Shown here piece after piece: positions 51,390 through 59,906 of a stretch of DNA of 64,000 bases; within the stretch, counting starts at the first letter, position 1, and every line of letters begins with the position of its first letter. The translations under genes were made by a program, and so were the position numbers. This stretch comes from JACMLC01 sp963720235 (GTDB taxonomy: Bacteria; Acidobacteriota; Blastocatellia; Pyrinomonadales; Pyrinomonadaceae), in the NCBI GenBank assembly GCA_963720235.1, contig OY970389.1, forward strand, positions 2,046,001 to 2,110,000, given 5' to 3'. The notes below the pieces were generated by a model. It saw only the letters and a list, made by a program, of their open reading frames with translations. It did no database searches and was not told the origin of the DNA.

Positions 51390-52826
51390 ATGGCAAAGGG
51401 ACGTGTGCTGATTGTTGATGACGAACCGGCTGCGGCTGAAGGCTTGCGCGAGTTGATGGCCGCTTGGGGTTACGAGACTGTCGCGGAGGCTGATGGAATG
51501 GCTGGCCTCAAGCGCGCGGCAGAGTTTCTGCCTTCCGTCGTTGTCACGGATGTCTTGATGCCGCGACTGGATGGCTTTGGCCTCCTGCGCGAGTTGCGTA
51601 AAAGATTTCCAGAGATGGCCGTCATTCTTTTGACCGGGCAAGGCTCTGTCGAGATGGCTTTAAGGGCGATTCAGGAAGAGGGCGCGTATCATTATTTTGA
51701 AAAGCCTATAGACATGCGCAAGCTGCGAATTGTCGTCGAGCGCGCGGTCGAGTATGGCGAGGCACGCCGCGAGAACGAATCGCTGCGCCGACAACTCAGA
51801 GACAGAGGCGCGTTCGGCGAACTCGTTGGCAACTCCGAGCCTATGGGCAAGATTTATTCGCTCATCGAGCAGGTCGCGCCGTCTTCGGCCTCCGTGCTTA
51901 TCACTGGCGAATCAGGCACGGGCAAAGAGCTTGTCGCGCGCACGATTCATAATTTAAGCCCGCGCAAAATCGCTCCCTTCGTCGCGATTAACTGCTCCGC
52001 GATTCCAGAGACTTTGATGGAGTCCGAGCTGTTCGGACATGAGAAGGGAGCTTTTACGGGCGCGGCTGCGCGGCGTCAGGGCTGTTTCGAGTTAGCGGAT
52101 TCAGGCACGCTTCTCTTAGATGAAATTGGCGAGATGCCTACGCTCCTGCAAGCCAAGCTCCTGCGCGTGCTTGAGGAAAGAACTGTCAGGCGTCTTGGCA
52201 GCACGCAGGAGATTCCGATTGACGTGCGCCTGCTGGCCGCGACCAACAAAGACCCGCACGACTCTGTGCGTCAGGGCAACTTTCGTGAAGACCTGCTCTA
52301 TCGCTTGAATGTCATCACGATTGAGTTGCCGCCCTTGCGCGAACGCAGAGAAGACATCCCGCTTCTGGCCCAACATCTCGTCTCGCATCTGGCGGAAAGA
52401 CACGAGCGTCCCGCGCGCTTTCTCACACCCGGCGCGCTCGATGTCCTGCGCTCACACAACTGGCCCGGCAATGTGCGCGAGTTAAGGAATGCAATAGAGC
52501 GCGCCGTCATTATCTGCTCTGGCGAAGAGATAGAGCGGCATCATCTCGCGCCTTATCCGGTGGACCAGAGAGCGCGCGCCAGAAGTGAAGACACAATCTC
52601 TTTGCCGGTCGGCACGCCGCTCGAAGAGGTCGAGCGGCAGATGATTATGCGCACGCTGCAAAAGACTGAGAACAACAAGACGCGCGCCGCAGAGCTTCTG
52701 GGCATCAGCCTCAAGACCTTGCATAACAAGCTGCGTCTCTATCGTGATCGCGGGCAGTTGGGCGAGAGCGGCCAGATGCCTTCCTCCGCCTCTTTCGGCG
52801 AACGCAGTATGGGCGGATTGTCATGA
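51390..52826 (+). CDS. NtrC-family sigma54-dependent response regulator
   Basis: Phosphorylation-dependent activator of sigma54 RNA polymerase. 478 residues: receiver domain (about 5-120, phospho-Asp54 in VVTDVLMPRLDG, Lys in YFEKPID); AAA+ domain with Walker A GESGTGKE (173-180), the sigma54-contacting loop GAFTGA (220-225), Walker B LLLDEIG and arginine region RLNVITIELPPLRER; Fis-type HTH (about 434-458, NNKTRAAELLGISLKTLHNK). It overlaps the next gene, its kinase, by 4 bases (ATGA), so they form a cognate pair. Targets are unknown; I saw no clear -24/-12 promoter in the window. Confidence 0.96.
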   Translation: MAKGRVLIVDDEPAAAEGLRELMAAWGYETVAEADGMAGLKRAAEFLPSVVVTDVLMPRLDGFGLLRELRKRFPEMAVILLTGQGSVEMALRAIQEEGAYHYFEKPIDMRKLRIVVERAVEYGEARRENESLRRQLRDRGAFGELVGNSEPMGKIYSLIEQVAPSSASVLITGESGTGKELVARTIHNLSPRKIAPFVAINCSAIPETLMESELFGHEKGAFTGAAARRQGCFELADSGTLLLDEIGEMPTLLQAKLLRVLEERTVRRLGSTQEIPIDVRLLAATNKDPHDSVRQGNFREDLLYRLNVITIELPPLRERREDIPLLAQHLVSHLAERHERPARFLTPGALDVLRSHNWPGNVRELRNAIERAVIICSGEEIERHHLAPYPVDQRARARSEDTISLPVGTPLEEVERQMIMRTLQKTENNKTRAAELLGISLKTLHNKLRLYRDRGQLGESGQMPSSASFGERSMGGLS

Positions 52827-54649
52827 AAGGCGGCAGCGCACTTCTCAAGCGGCAGATTGCTTTAATCACTCTACTGGTCGGGACTGTGGCACTCGTTTTA
52901 GTCTCCATCAATATTTCCAGACTGACGAGCGTGCTCATTGGTCGCGCACGCGGGCAAGCCGAAACAGTTTCCCTCCAAGTCGCTTCGGCGGTCGAAGCCG
53001 CGCTGGTCGCAAGCCCCAACACGCCGCCCAAATCCGCCATCAACGAATCGCAGGCCACGCGCACCTTTGCCGAAGCCATCGTCAAACGCGGCGCGCCAAT
53101 CACTTCTCTGATTGTGGAAAACGAAGCTGGCGAGCCGCTGCTGCAAGTTCCCAAAGATGCAGCCGCTCAGCCGCTTCCCTCTTTCGAGACACTTGCAACA
53201 GCATCCTTTCCATCACAACTCAAACAAATTTACGCAGGCCAAGAAGCTATTTATGAATACACACGCGCGCTGGAATATCGCGGGCAAAACTTTGGCCGCG
53301 TGCGCCTCGGCGTCTCTCTCGCATTGATGCGCAGCGAAATCACGCAGGCTTTAATTCTTAATCTCTTGATAGCTCTCGCGGCCATCGCCGCCGCAACCTT
53401 TATCGCCATCAGTTCTGCACGCTTGATTATCACACCGCTCCGCGCCATCACGACTTCCATTGAACAGATTGCGCGCGGCGATGCGCCATCAGAGCAACTC
53501 GACGAGGCGAAAAATCAAAGCGCGAGTATCGTGAGCGTGGCTGATAGAATCGAGCAAATCGGCAAGCAGATTGAGGGCGACCGCTCCGAGTTGCGAGAAG
53601 CGCGCGGGCGTCTGCAACAGATTCTGACAAGTCTGCAAGAGAGATTGCTGCTCGTCAGCACTGACGGGCGTGTGATGCTGGCAAGCCCCGGCGTGGAACA
53701 GATGCTCGGCGTCGAAGACGGCGCGGAGGGACGCCCGCTTGATGAAATCGTCGGCGCGGATCATCCGTTAGCGCTTCTCACACGACGCACACTCGCAGAG
53801 CGCGAGACATCTACGCGCGTCACGCTTCCAGCATCTTCAAACGGCAAGCCTGTGACCTCACCGCTCGTCGCTTCCATCCAACCGATTTCTGATCGCGGAG
53901 AAACCGTCGGCGCGCTCGTCCTCCTGCACGACAAAGAAACTGTCGCCAAGCTTGAGTCGCAGCTAGACTACTCGCAACGTTTAGTGGATTTCGCGCGCAT
54001 CACATCCGGCATCGCGCACGAAGTCAAGAATCCGCTGAACGCGATTGTCATTCACTTGGAACTCCTGCGCTCAAAGCTCGACCGCTACTCGCCTGCCGTT
54101 GACGAAGTGCGCCCGCAACTCAACATTCTCACATCAGAGTTGCAACGCCTCGAACGTGTCGTGCAAACTTTTCTTGATTTCACGCGCCCGCCGCGCCTTC
54201 AGATACGCCCGCTCGATGTCAATCAGATTCTGGAAGAGACGCTGGCCCTCGCCGCGCCTGAAGCGGAGACGCGCGGCGCATCCATTCAACGCTCTTTCGC
54301 AGATAACCTGCCGCGCATCGCCGCCGATGCAGACATGCTCAAACAGGCTTTTCTCAACATCATCATCAACGGCTTTCAGGCGATGGACAGCGGCGGCGAG
54401 TTGCGCGTCACGACCGCGCGCGAAGGCGAGCGCACCGTGCACATCTCCATCAAAGATCACGGTCGCGGCATCGAGCCGGAAGCGCGCGAGCGTATCTTTC
54501 ATCTCTACTACACGACCAAGCCGGAAGGTCACGGCATCGGTCTGGCCCAGGCCTTTCGCGCCGTGCAGATACACAACGGCCACATCACCTTCGAGAGCGA
54601 ACCGGGCATCGGCACAACTTTTCATGTGCGATTTCCGGTGGCCTCATAG
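52823..54649 (+). CDS. Sensor histidine kinase partner of the NtrC-like regulator
   Basis: Membrane kinase (608 residues). The first helix is about 10-34; an extracytoplasmic sensor (about 35-170) follows; the second helix is about 176-200. HAMP (about 200-250) runs into a PAS domain (about 262-375), then HisKA with His399 in SGIAHEVKNPLNAI and a HATPase_c domain with AFLNIIINGFQAM, DHGRGIEP and GHGIGLAQAF. The periplasmic domain has no recognised fold; it may sense envelope or nutrient state. Operon overlap with the regulator shows they act together. Confidence 0.93.
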   Translation: MKGGSALLKRQIALITLLVGTVALVLVSINISRLTSVLIGRARGQAETVSLQVASAVEAALVASPNTPPKSAINESQATRTFAEAIVKRGAPITSLIVENEAGEPLLQVPKDAAAQPLPSFETLATASFPSQLKQIYAGQEAIYEYTRALEYRGQNFGRVRLGVSLALMRSEITQALILNLLIALAAIAAATFIAISSARLIITPLRAITTSIEQIARGDAPSEQLDEAKNQSASIVSVADRIEQIGKQIEGDRSELREARGRLQQILTSLQERLLLVSTDGRVMLASPGVEQMLGVEDGAEGRPLDEIVGADHPLALLTRRTLAERETSTRVTLPASSNGKPVTSPLVASIQPISDRGETVGALVLLHDKETVAKLESQLDYSQRLVDFARITSGIAHEVKNPLNAIVIHLELLRSKLDRYSPAVDEVRPQLNILTSELQRLERVVQTFLDFTRPPRLQIRPLDVNQILEETLALAAPEAETRGASIQRSFADNLPRIAADADMLKQAFLNIIINGFQAMDSGGELRVTTAREGERTVHISIKDHGRGIEPEARERIFHLYYTTKPEGHGIGLAQAFRAVQIHNGHITFESEPGIGTTFHVRFPVAS

Positions 54650-54690
54650 CTCTCAAGATAAAAGTTTAACGATTAAAAATTTTCTACCGC

Positions 54691-54960
54691 TCACTTCAGG
54701 TCTTTGTCATGCTTCGGAGCCGCCATTCTTTGCTCGCAGACTGTCGCATAGCAAAACACGACGCCCTGGTTAAATTGGTCGTAGCAAAAATTGCTCGGCC
54801 CCATAGCAGCCTCGCACGCTTCAAACTGTGCCTGAACCGCCCTCATACATTCTTCGCATGGGTCTTCAGCTTTGACCGTGTGCGACGTAAAAGTAGAAGC
54901 AAAGACGAGCGCGAGTAAGAAGAAGATTAGCGTTGCATTGAGTATCCGTGAGCTTTTCAT
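54691..54960 (-). CDS. Small exported cysteine-rich protein
   Basis: 89 residues. A signal peptide (about 1-31, cleavage near TVKA-EDP) is followed by a 58-residue mature part with six cysteines: a CEEC pair, then single Cys in FEAC, NFCYD, VFCYA and TVCEQ, spaced regularly. In the periplasm these could form three disulphides or bind a metal. I recognise no family. The start follows AAAGGAAG, a good site. It converges on the sensor kinase gene. Cysteine regularity and a good ribosome binding site support a real gene. Confidence 0.65.
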   Translation of the reverse strand: MKSSRILNATLIFFLLALVFASTFTSHTVKAEDPCEECMRAVQAQFEACEAAMGPSNFCYDQFNQGVVFCYATVCEQRMAAPKHDKDLK

Positions 54961-55144
54961 GTTAGCTTCCTTTCAAACTAAGTGAGTTCGGGGGAAGCTC
55001 TGTGGGGATAGAAAATTTTTATTATAGCCACAGTCAAAAGTCAATGATTAGAATCGGCACAGCTTTCTATTTAAAGCTTCCTGCGGTCTGAGTGGCCCAC
55101 ACAGCTTGTCTCTCATCAAGCTTTAATGCTATTCAAATCAACGC

Positions 55145-56038
55145 ATGTCTGTGATTCTATTTTTTGTTGATGGACTCGGAATCGGCGCGCGTGGGCCATT
55201 TAATCCGCTTGATGGCCTGCGGGAAGCTGTGCCTCTCGCAATTTTTCAAGACGAAGAGCCGGAGTTGATTTACGATGGAGTGCTTGTCAGAACGGATGCG
55301 CGGCTCGGCGTCGAGGGCAGGCCGCAGAGCGCGTCCGGCCAGACCACTATTCTGACAGGCATCAATGCGCCGGCCACTCTCGGCTATCACAAGCAGGGCT
55401 TCCCTAATGAAGCGATGCGCGGAATCATCAAAGAGCATTCCATCTTTCTGCAACTCAAACGCGCTGGCATTGAGCCGCTTGTCTTCGCCAATGCTTACAC
55501 GCATCTTTTTTTCGAGACGCGCCCGCGTTGGGTTTCCGCTACGACTGCCGCTGTTGAAGCCGCCGGAATGCAGTTTCGTAATTTAGAGGATTTAAGAGCG
55601 GGCCGCGCCATCTATCAGGACTTTACGAATCGCCTGCTAATTGAGCGTGGCGAGAATGTCAGCCCGCGCACTTCTGTCGAGGCCGGTGAAATTCTGGCTG
55701 GCATCGCCGCAGAAAATCGCTTTACGCTCTACGAATATTTCATCACGGACAAGATAGGCCACGCGCAGGATTTGGAGCGTGCGCGCGAAGTGCTTGTTGA
55801 TTTAGCAAGCTTTGTCCGCACGCTTCTCGCGCGGCTTGATTTGAATCAAACGACTTTGCTGCTGACCAGCGACCACGGCAACATAGAGGATTTATCCGCG
55901 CGCAACCACACGCTCAATCAAGTCCCCACGCTTATCTGGGGCCAGCACAAAGAGCGTGTGGCCGCGCGCATCAAGAGCCTTGCGGACATCACACCTGCTA
56001 TTGTCGAAGTCTTGACGGAGGAAGCGCACGCGAATTGA
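55145..56038 (+). CDS. Alkaline-phosphatase/phosphoglycerate-mutase-like metalloenzyme
   Basis: A 297-residue member of the metal-dependent alkaline phosphatase superfamily. The N-terminus FFVDGLGIGA carries the first metal Asp; QSASGQTT (61-68) is the nucleophile segment; DKIGHAQD and TSDHGNIEDL are the C-terminal metal-binding stretches, and ARNHTLNQVP the last His. This matches the shorter PGM/phosphopentomutase-like enzymes, without the large inserted domain of iPGM (about 510 residues). The substrate is unknown. The downstream transporter gene starts inside its stop (TTGA), which suggests a shared metabolic task. Confidence 0.83.
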   Translation: MSVILFFVDGLGIGARGPFNPLDGLREAVPLAIFQDEEPELIYDGVLVRTDARLGVEGRPQSASGQTTILTGINAPATLGYHKQGFPNEAMRGIIKEHSIFLQLKRAGIEPLVFANAYTHLFFETRPRWVSATTAAVEAAGMQFRNLEDLRAGRAIYQDFTNRLLIERGENVSPRTSVEAGEILAGIAAENRFTLYEYFITDKIGHAQDLERAREVLVDLASFVRTLLARLDLNQTTLLLTSDHGNIEDLSARNHTLNQVPTLIWGQHKERVAARIKSLADITPAIVEVLTEEAHAN

Positions 56039-57525
56039 ATCAACAAACTCTCTTACCTGATTCGAGCAAGATTGATAGTGGAATGCCCGCGCACACAGAC
56101 GCGCACACACATGTGCCGCGTTATTCATACTACGCGCTCGCGGTTCTCTCGCTGGTCAATTTTCTGAATTACATAGACCGTCAAGTGCTGCCCGCCGTCG
56201 CGCCCGCGATGCTGGAAGACAAGGAGTTGGGGCTCACTCATTCTGAGCTTGGCTATATAGAGGCCGCGCTCCTGCTCTCTTTCACAGTGCTCGCTCCACT
56301 GTTCGGCTATCTGGGAGATTTAAAGGCACGCACAAAGCTGATGGCCTTTGCCGCAATCATCTGGAGCGTGGCGACTGCCGTGACAGGATTTATTGATAAG
56401 CTTCCATTGTTGCCTGCCTCGCTGAGCGTCAAAATTCCTTTGATACATGCGACCATCGCTATGTCAGGTGGCGCGCTGGGAATCTGCATCGTGCGCGCCA
56501 TTGTCGGCGTCGGCGAATCGTCTTACTCGACAATTACGCCGAGCCTGATTGCGGATTATTTTCCTCCGCAAAGACGCGCCACCGCGCTCGGCGTTTTTCA
56601 GGCGGCAATTCCGATGGGCTTTGCGCTTGGCTTTGTGATTGGCGGAGTGCTGTCAAGTTTTTTTGGCTGGCGTTTGGCGTTTACGATTGTCGGCGTGCCG
56701 GGCATCATTGCCGCAGTGCTGGTCTGGCGTCTCAAAGAACCGAAACGCGGCGCGACGGATGAGCCTGTAGCGCAGACCGCGCTGGAAGAGATAGAGCTTG
56801 CTCCTGCGGAAACAGCAGAAGCTTTGCAGCATGTTGATGCAAGAGAGTCTTGGCTGCGGACGGTCTGGAAAATTCTGACGACGCGCGATTGGCTGCTTTC
56901 GACAGCCGGATATACTGCTCTGACTTTCGCGCTCGGCGCATTCGCCACATGGTCAACAGTCCTCTTAGTTGAAGATAAAGGGATGAGCAAAACTCAGGCG
57001 GCGATTACTCTCGGCGTTGTCTCATTGCTCGGCGGGGCTGTGGGAACTTTCGGCGGCGGGTGGCTGGCTGACCGCGTGGCTGCGAAAAGACACAACGCAT
57101 ATTTTCTGGTCTGCGCCATTGCCACACTGCTCGGCATCTTCCCGACTTTGCTGGCTCTGATTTCACATCAGCCGTGGCTTTACTTGCCAGCAATTTTCTT
57201 TGCGGTCTTACTGCTCTTTATCAGCAACGCTCCGTTTCATGCCATACTCGTCAACAGCGTGCCGACGCTCGTGCGCGCTACAGCCGTCGCGCTCAATATC
57301 GTCATCATACACACCTTCGGCGATGCCATCTCGCGCGCGGCAGTCGGAGTCCTTTCGGATTCTCTCAAGGCCGGTGGCTTGGCGAATCTGGCACTGCTTG
57401 CGCGCGCAGTCGGCATAGATTCCAGCCGTCAACATCTTTCTGCGGCGTTGCTGATTGCGCCCATCGCGCTTTCAATCTCCACACTCTTTTTCTTCTGGGG
57501 AGCACGCGCGCAGAAAAAGCGGTAG
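56035..57525 (+). CDS. Spinster-like major facilitator transporter
   Basis: A 496-residue MFS permease with about 12 helices and a long central loop (about 230-280). The first helix block NFLNYIDRQVLPAVAPAML and the loop GYLGDLKARTKL are characteristic of the Spinster (SPNS) branch; the second half has LADRVAAKRHN. Spinster homologues move lysolipids, sphingosine-1-phosphate or sugars in eukaryotes; bacterial substrates are mostly unknown. The TTG start at 56035 overlaps the phosphatase-like stop (TTGA) and follows GACGGAGGAAG. The stop codon TAG (57523-57525) lies in the first bases of a composite palindrome. Confidence 0.86.
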   Translation: MNQQTLLPDSSKIDSGMPAHTDAHTHVPRYSYYALAVLSLVNFLNYIDRQVLPAVAPAMLEDKELGLTHSELGYIEAALLLSFTVLAPLFGYLGDLKARTKLMAFAAIIWSVATAVTGFIDKLPLLPASLSVKIPLIHATIAMSGGALGICIVRAIVGVGESSYSTITPSLIADYFPPQRRATALGVFQAAIPMGFALGFVIGGVLSSFFGWRLAFTIVGVPGIIAAVLVWRLKEPKRGATDEPVAQTALEEIELAPAETAEALQHVDARESWLRTVWKILTTRDWLLSTAGYTALTFALGAFATWSTVLLVEDKGMSKTQAAITLGVVSLLGGAVGTFGGGWLADRVAAKRHNAYFLVCAIATLLGIFPTLLALISHQPWLYLPAIFFAVLLLFISNAPFHAILVNSVPTLVRATAVALNIVIIHTFGDAISRAAVGVLSDSLKAGGLANLALLARAVGIDSSRQHLSAALLIAPIALSISTLFFFWGARAQKKR

Positions 57526-57664
57526 TGGTTCAGTTTGAATTTTTAGTGAAGTATAGTGACGAACGAATCTCCCGCAAAGGCGCAAAGAAAGACAAGTTGC
57601 TTTTCTTTGCGTCTTTGCGGGAGACGTGTCTTTCTTTTTCCTTAATTTGAAACTGAATCAGTGC
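57521..57664. repeat. Composite MITE-like palindrome (copy 3) that supplies the MFS stop codon
   Basis: Left terminus GGTAGTGGTTCAGTTTGAAT; right terminus AATTTGAAACTGAATCAGTG followed by CC. The inner family A core is CGAATCTCCCGCAAAGGCGC and AAAGAAAG against CTTTGCGTCTTTGCGGGAGA. The TAG of the MFS gene is the third to fifth base of the left terminus. The element ends 7 bases before the next, convergent gene's stop. Confidence 0.8.
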
Positions 57665-57671
57665 CTGATTT

Positions 57672-57998
57672 TCAGGAAGAACGGCGCGCGCGTTGCGGCT
57701 CGCCTGCGGCGCGTTCGAGGCATTCGTGTGAGCAGTAGGAAGCTGTTTGCGCGCGCAGTTTGATGGCGCGTGCGGCAGGAATCCATGTGCTGCATGAGGC
57801 ACAGCGCACAAGCCTTTCGCCATCTTTGCTGCTACCGCTCTCTGCACGTAAGGGCGCGGTTGAGTTATTGACACTGACTTGTTGCACGCCGCGCAGGATG
57901 TCTAAGACGCGCCGCGCCATCTTGATGTAGGGCCGCAGACGCCAGAGCATGAAAGCCCAGAAGGCCAGCAGCAGCAATAGTATGATTAAATATTTCAA
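57672..57998 (-). CDS. Small membrane-anchored zinc-finger-like protein (PP0621-type)
   Basis: 108 residues: an N-terminal helix (about 3-18), a linker, and a compact Cys motif RCASCSTWIPAARA...SYCSHECLERA (CxxC then CxxxC, with a His), resembling the PP0621-type small zinc-binding proteins, function unknown. TTG start at 57998, with GGGAG just upstream, 3 bases after the TPR gene's stop. Together with that gene it may form a two-gene unit. Confidence 0.7.
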   Translation of the reverse strand: MKYLIILLLLLAFWAFMLWRLRPYIKMARRVLDILRGVQQVSVNNSTAPLRAESGSSKDGERLVRCASCSTWIPAARAIKLRAQTASYCSHECLERAAGEPQRARRSS

Positions 57999-58001
57999 AG
58001 A

Positions 58002-58748
58002 TTACTCCCGTGCGTTTTTGCTCTGGGCCAACTGCGCTCGCAGATTCGAGAGCGCAGGATTCTTGGAGTTGATGGCTTGCAACTCTTCAATTCTCTTCTG
58101 TGCTTCCGTGTGATTACCTACGACAATCAGAGCCGCCGCCAGGTGTTGCAGCGTCGCTTCATGCCGCGCATCAATGGCTAGCGATTGACGAAATTCCGCA
58201 ATAGCTTTTTGCGGGTCGGAAGGCTTTGCTAAATAGTAAGTCAATCCTAAATCTGTGCGCACATCCGCGTCATCAGGCTTCATCTGTAGAGCCTTCTGAT
58301 AATACGCGCGCGCATCCGCAAAGCGCGCGGCGTCGGATTGTTGGGCCATGTCAAAGACAACGTGTCCGAGCGCAACCGTCAGGTCTCTATCTTTCGGATT
58401 GGCATCATAGGCGCGTTTGAGAAAACGCTCCACGTCCGGCAGATAGCGCGAGTCCTGCGTAAAGCTCGCATAACGATAGAGTGCCAGCCCCAGATTGCGT
58501 TGCAGTTCAAAATCCTCCGGCTTCTTATCGGCAGTCGCAATCGCTTCTCTGACCTCTTCTTCCGTCAACTCTTCGGAAGAATTTGCCGGAGAGTTGCTGT
58601 TTGCATTAGCCGCAGAGCGCGGCTGTGCGGGCGGCTGTGTGCGTGCCGCGCCGCCGCCGTTCTGGTTGACGGAATTGGCGAAGAGGAAGCCGATAATCAG
58701 ACCCACGAGGAGTCCTATGAAGCCGTAAAGAATATTGTGCTTAGTCAC
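58002..58748 (-). CDS. Membrane-anchored TPR protein, CcmH/NrfG-like
   Basis: 248 residues: one helix (about 7-24, YGFIGLLVGLIIGFLF), an Asn/Ser/Pro-rich linker (about 28-60) and roughly four TPRs (about 80-230; LGLALYRYASFTQDSRYLPD, LGHVVFDMAQQ, ALQMKPDDADVRTDLGLTYY, HLAAALIVVGNHTEAQ). The TPR array resembles the periplasmic module of NrfG/CcmH. No cytochrome maturation genes are next to it; the hemX-like gene at 45590 is distant. A structural or assembly role is likely. Confidence 0.8.
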   Translation of the reverse strand: MTKHNILYGFIGLLVGLIIGFLFANSVNQNGGGAARTQPPAQPRSAANANSNSPANSSEELTEEEVREAIATADKKPEDFELQRNLGLALYRYASFTQDSRYLPDVERFLKRAYDANPKDRDLTVALGHVVFDMAQQSDAARFADARAYYQKALQMKPDDADVRTDLGLTYYLAKPSDPQKAIAEFRQSLAIDARHEATLQHLAAALIVVGNHTEAQKRIEELQAINSKNPALSNLRAQLAQSKNARE

Positions 58749-58828
58749 TTTTGAAAACCTGTTTGCACATGAATCGCGTGTCGGATGAAGTTTAGCAAAC
58801 CGTTCTCGAAAATGCGACGCAAGGCAGG

Positions 58829-58884
58829 CTCACGCAAAGGCGCAAAGAAAGACATTAGTTCTTCTTTGCGCCTTTGCGGGAAAC
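58829..58884. repeat. CGCAAAGG-word palindrome, family A (short copy)
   Basis: GGCTCACGCAAAGGCGCAAAG against CTTTGCGCCTTTGCGGGAAA, with a centre of about 15 bases. It lies upstream of the TPR gene and past the stop of the RHH gene. Confidence 0.85.
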
Positions 58885-58913
58885 TTCTTTGTATTAGAAT
58901 CTCAGGACAGACA

Positions 58914-59159
58914 TCAAGGCATGTCATCTTTGCGGCGGCGCGGCATGGGGTCTGTCGAGCGGCGGCGCGGCGTCGAGGCATCCGGTGTGCGACGGTCTAT
59001 GCTGCCGGGCGGCAGACTGCGCCCGTGTATGGCTTCCGTCAGAATGCGCGTAATCTCCTGCGAGAGCGTGCGATGCTCTGCCGCCGCGCGCCGACGCAAG
59101 GATTCCTTCAACTCGTTTGGCACATAGGCTCCGATGAACACGCCTTTACGGTTCGCCAT
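58914..59159 (-). CDS. Small ribbon-helix-helix (Arc/MetJ-type) DNA-binding protein
   Basis: 81 residues. The first 45 (KGVFIGAYVPNELKESLRRRAAAEHRTLSQEITRIL) fit an RHH fold: a beta-strand, two helices, and a conserved hydrophobic core. The rest is Arg/Pro/Asp-rich and probably disordered. No toxin gene flanks it, so it may be a stand-alone regulator rather than an antitoxin. The stop is next to a family A palindrome and rnpB lies upstream. The target is unknown. Confidence 0.68.
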   Translation of the reverse strand: MANRKGVFIGAYVPNELKESLRRRAAAEHRTLSQEITRILTEAIHGRSLPPGSIDRRTPDASTPRRRSTDPMPRRRKDDMP

Positions 59160-59259
59160 CTCTTTTTGTGCTTCTCCTTTTACGGAATGTCTGGTGGGAA
59201 AACTTTACGGGACGCAAAGGCTGCTGAAAACCGTGTCCGTGTGCGTCGCCATGCAATGT

Positions 59260-59730
59260 GAGAGCAAGTCTGTAAGCCGAATTCTGTTCCCCGGCCCGTG
59301 TGGGCCAAAGCGGCGATCATTCATCTAGCCCATCCGTCACCAGATGGGTCGAGCGACCTACCCGGAGGTCGTAGCAAGTATTGCTACTTGCTTTGGGCGG
59401 GCAGCCCTTTGTGACGCCTCCCTATTTGGTCTTGCACTGCGAGGAGTTTGCCTAGCCATGCCTGTTACCAGACATGCTGGTGCGCTCTTACTTTAAGCCC
59501 CTTTGAAGAGGGGCCGCACCGTTTCACCCATCACCCGCGCGAGAATGCCGAAGCATCTTTAAACGCGCTGGCTGGTCTTTTCTCTGTTGCACTTGTCGTC
59601 GCACGCGCGGCACGAATGCCACGCGCACGCCCAGCCGTTAGCTGGCTCGCTGCCCTATAGTGTTCGGACTTTCCTCCCCCGCTCCCTTTCGGGCAACTTG
59701 CGGCGGCGACCGCCCGACCTGCTCTCTTGC
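59260..59730 (-). ncRNA. rnpB: RNase P RNA (class A)
   Basis: On the minus strand the RNA begins near GAGAGCAGGTCGGGCGGTCG and has the universal conserved cores GAGGAAAGTCCGAACACTAT followed by AGGGCAG, and ACAGAATTCGGCTTACAG near the 3' end. The 5' GAGAGCAGGTC pairs with the 3' GACTTGCTCTC as helix P1. Another hallmark is GGGTGAAACGGTGCGGCCCC with a GCGCACC strand. The size of about 470 is long for a class A RNA, with an expanded arm around 59540-59640. The 5' end is set by the extended -10 at 59742-59750. Confidence 0.95.
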
Positions 59731-59741
59731 AAGGCCTGGGG

Positions 59742-59750
59742 ATTATAGCA
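59742..59750 (-). promoter_or_regulatory. Extended -10 promoter of rnpB
   Basis: Reads TGCTATAAT on the minus strand, a perfect TGn extended -10 placed to start transcription about 7 bases before the RNase P RNA. No clear -35 hexamer. Same nonamer as at 15692-15700. Confidence 0.6.
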
Positions 59751-59807
59751 AATCATTGTTCAACACGCAGCACAAAAAGTTTTATTAAAGCTGATAAGAA
59801 CAAAAAA

Positions 59808-59886
59808 GTTTCCCGCTGGTGGCGCGAAGACGCAAAGGAAAGCAACGAAGCTCTTCTTTGCGTCTTTGCGCCTTTGCGGGAAATTG
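59808..59886. repeat. CGCAAAGG-word palindrome, family A
   Basis: The left arm is more diverged (GTTTCCCGCTGGTGGCGCGA followed by AGACGCAAAGGAAAG); the right arm is CTTCTTTGCGTCTTTGCGCC followed by TTTGCGGGAAA. It lies upstream of rnpB and just after the stop of the CARDB/DUF11-like gene. Confidence 0.82.
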
Positions 59887-59906
59887 CTTTTAACGTTTCT
59901 ACAGCT

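Noticed and set aside
58914..59159. RHH protein as an antitoxin
   Set aside because: No toxin-like small gene flanks it; the neighbours are a TPR gene and rnpB.
59448..59660. Small plus-strand open frame inside rnpB
   Set aside because: It lies within the RNase P RNA conserved structure; the open frame is by chance.
11283..59886. Family A repeats as CRISPR arrays
   Set aside because: The repeats are mirrored palindromic arms without regular unique spacers, and no cas gene is nearby. The HD protein at 42900 is a small hydrolase, not Cas3.
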